Positions 62,954 through 64,000 of a DNA stretch of 64,000 nucleotides are shown piece after piece; the first letter of the stretch is position 1, and every line of letters begins with the position of its first letter. Position numbers and translations under genes: made by a program. The notes beneath the pieces were generated by a model. It had not been told where the DNA came from and searched no databases. It saw only the letters and a list, made by a program, of their open reading frames with translations. The DNA is from Halomonas campaniensis (GTDB lineage: Bacteria; Pseudomonadota; Gammaproteobacteria; Pseudomonadales; Halomonadaceae): assembly GCF_002211105.1 (NCBI RefSeq), contig NZ_JPUA01000034.1, positions 898,213 through 962,212 of the forward strand, given 5' to 3'.

Positions 62954-62986
62954 TTCACTCCTTTCTTCTCACCCTTCACCACCCAA

Positions 62987-63628
62987 TCAAAGCAAATCCG
63001 TCGCGCTATTGCGCTTCTCTTCCCGTAACCTGTCCCGGGCGATATAAAGCGCGGCGATAGCGCGGGCTTCGTGAAAATCCTCGCGCAGTAGTAGGGCGGG
63101 TAGCTCCTCAAGGGCGTGAGTCTCCACAATTAATGGCTCCGGTTCATCCCCTGGCAGTCGCTTGGGGTAAAGATCAGTGGCGAGGAGTACCTGCATACGG
63201 TGACGCATATAGTTAGGCGCCAACGAGAGCTCGACCAGCGGTTCAATGCGGTGAGCGCCAACGCCACACTCCTCCATTAACTCGCGGTTAGCCGCGGTAA
63301 TGATATCTTCGCCAGGGTCGACCAACCCCTTCGGCAGGGTGAGCACATAATCTTCAAATCCAGCGGCGTATTCGCGGATCAGCAGCACGTGGTCGGGGTC
63401 GGGCATCGCCACCATCATCACCGCACCGCGGTCAGCGCCGGTCAAGCGCTCAAATTGACGCTCTTCGCCGTTAGAAAAGCGCAAATCAAGCGACTCAACC
63501 TGAAATAAACGGCTTTGGGCAACGCACTTACGCGCCAAAATTTGTGGTTTTTGCTGATAATTAGAGCGTTTAGCACTGGCACCTTCAGGGGGATTGAAGG
63601 TGTCATGCGTAGGGGGAGAGGTAGACAT
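62987..63628 (-). CDS. nudE: ADP compounds hydrolase NudE
   Basis: 213 residues. Complete Nudix box G-L-V-D-P-G-E followed by R-E-L-M-E-E-C-G-V, placed after L-P-K. Y-A-A-G-F-E-D-Y and L-S-L-A-P-N-Y-M-R-H are typical of NudE, which hydrolyses ADP-ribose, NADH and Ap3A. It diverges from the HAD gene yrfG, a neighbourhood also seen in E. coli. The first 25 residues are an extra N-terminal tail. Confidence 0.92.
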   Translation of the reverse strand: MSTSPPTHDTFNPPEGASAKRSNYQQKPQILARKCVAQSRLFQVESLDLRFSNGEERQFERLTGADRGAVMMVAMPDPDHVLLIREYAAGFEDYVLTLPKGLVDPGEDIITAANRELMEECGVGAHRIEPLVELSLAPNYMRHRMQVLLATDLYPKRLPGDEPEPLIVETHALEELPALLLREDFHEARAIAALYIARDRLREEKRNSATDLL

Positions 63629-63705
63629 AAAAGAGGGCCTCCATGGCTGGAAAAAGGCGGTTACGCTACAATAGCACGCTTACTCCTAACGTGACTGGAG
63701 CGGCA

Positions 63706-64000
63706 ATGATTGATTGGCGCGAGATAGATACCGTCCTCTTGGATATGGACGGCACGCTGTTGGATTTACACTTCGACAGCCACTTTTGGCTCGAGCACTT
63801 GCCAAGGCGCTACCGCGAACTGCACCAACTGGATGAGGCCTCCCAGGAAGCACTGCGCGCGCGCATTCTCGGCGAGCAGGGCACCTTGAACTGGTACAGC
63901 TTAGCGTACTGGAGCCGTGAACTGGGCGTGGATATTGTTGCGTTAAAGCGCGAAGTCCAGCACCTGATTGGCCTGCGTAGCGACGCGCTGGATTTTCTCA
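63706..64000 (+). CDS. yrfG: HAD family GMP/IMP nucleotidase YrfG (partial, cut by window end)
   Basis: The first 98 codons of a gene that runs off the window. The start reads M-I-D-W-R-E-I-D, then V-L-L-D-M-D-G-T-L-L-D-L with the HAD nucleophile aspartate, then H-F-D-S-H-F-W and N-W-Y-S-L-A-Y-W, all characteristic of YrfG. It diverges from nudE with about 77 bases between, and is likely a 5'-nucleotidase for purine nucleotides. Confidence 0.9.
   Translation, partial: MIDWREIDTVLLDMDGTLLDLHFDSHFWLEHLPRRYRELHQLDEASQEALRARILGEQGTLNWYSLAYWSRELGVDIVALKREVQHLIGLRSDALDFL

Larger units (their letters stand above)
62400..62986. other. Repeat-filled intergenic region (587 bases)
   Basis: No real gene, although spurious GC-rich frames cross it. 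It holds a TGAGGGG tandem run and three copies of a repeat with terminal inverted repeats (listed separately). The right edge has a CCCTTCACC motif that echoes the tandem run in inverse orientation. Confidence 0.75.

Noticed and set aside
62457..63129. Several overlapping frames in the repeat-rich gap and the nudE end
   Set aside because: They are translations of the GC-rich inverted-repeat elements and of nudE on the wrong strand or frame.

Overview
The window reads as chromosomal DNA of a gammaproteobacterium, most likely a moderately halophilic Halomonas-type organism (Halomonadaceae). Supporting signs are the housekeeping order nrdR-ribD-ribBA-ribH-nusB-thiL-pgpA, a glucosylglycerate (compatible solute) pathway, several chemoreceptors and large acidic surface proteins. 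The genus is inferred from gene content and order, not from a marker gene.

Region 1 (1-13.6 kb) builds a surface polysaccharide. An MBOAT/SGNH acetylation pair (minus strand) diverges from a membrane transferase-GtrB-GtrA triad, then a Wzm/Wzt ABC exporter, a 1163-residue methyltransferase plus two-glycosyltransferase fusion, and Gmd plus an Rmd-like reductase making a GDP-6-deoxyhexose, probably GDP-D-rhamnose. Region 2 (14-31 kb) is a cell-surface island. It holds an abundant S-layer/RTX-like protein, SapC, a trypsin-like protease, an M14 carboxypeptidase and a 2088-residue adhesin-like protein. Four of these carry DUF4214 modules, and the protease and the giant protein share a C-terminal module of about 320 residues. 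Two DUF6447 proteins, a tail-collar protein and a DUF6916-like protein lie among them. The right part of the island is bounded by a 3' remnant of a FlgO-like gene and by the intact FlgO-like gene.

Region 3 (31-45 kb) holds flagellum-associated lipoproteins, a MotB-like OmpA protein, a candidate small RNA on the minus strand (about 34020-34114), the glucosylglycerate genes (phosphatase and synthase; a GH13_18 phosphorylase nearby), two tandem sCache chemoreceptors with FliA-type promoters, a persulfide dioxygenase-like/YeeE-YeeE sulfur operon and DsbG. Region 4 (45-64 kb) is core: nrdR, riboflavin genes (the RibBA has a degenerate cyclohydrolase half), nusB, thiL, pgpA, a DUF945 gene, lon behind a heat-shock-type promoter, two PAS chemoreceptors (the first interrupted by one TAG codon), ilvD, a Gfo/Idh/MocA oxidoreductase, three copies of a repeat with terminal inverted repeats, nudE, and the start of yrfG cut by the window end.

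Working hypothesis: regions 1 and 2 cooperate. A capped, probably rhamnose-rich glycan is exported by Wzm/Wzt to coat the cell or an S-layer, while DUF4214 proteins without Sec signals, probably type I secreted, form or decorate that layer. No type I secretion genes are present in the window.
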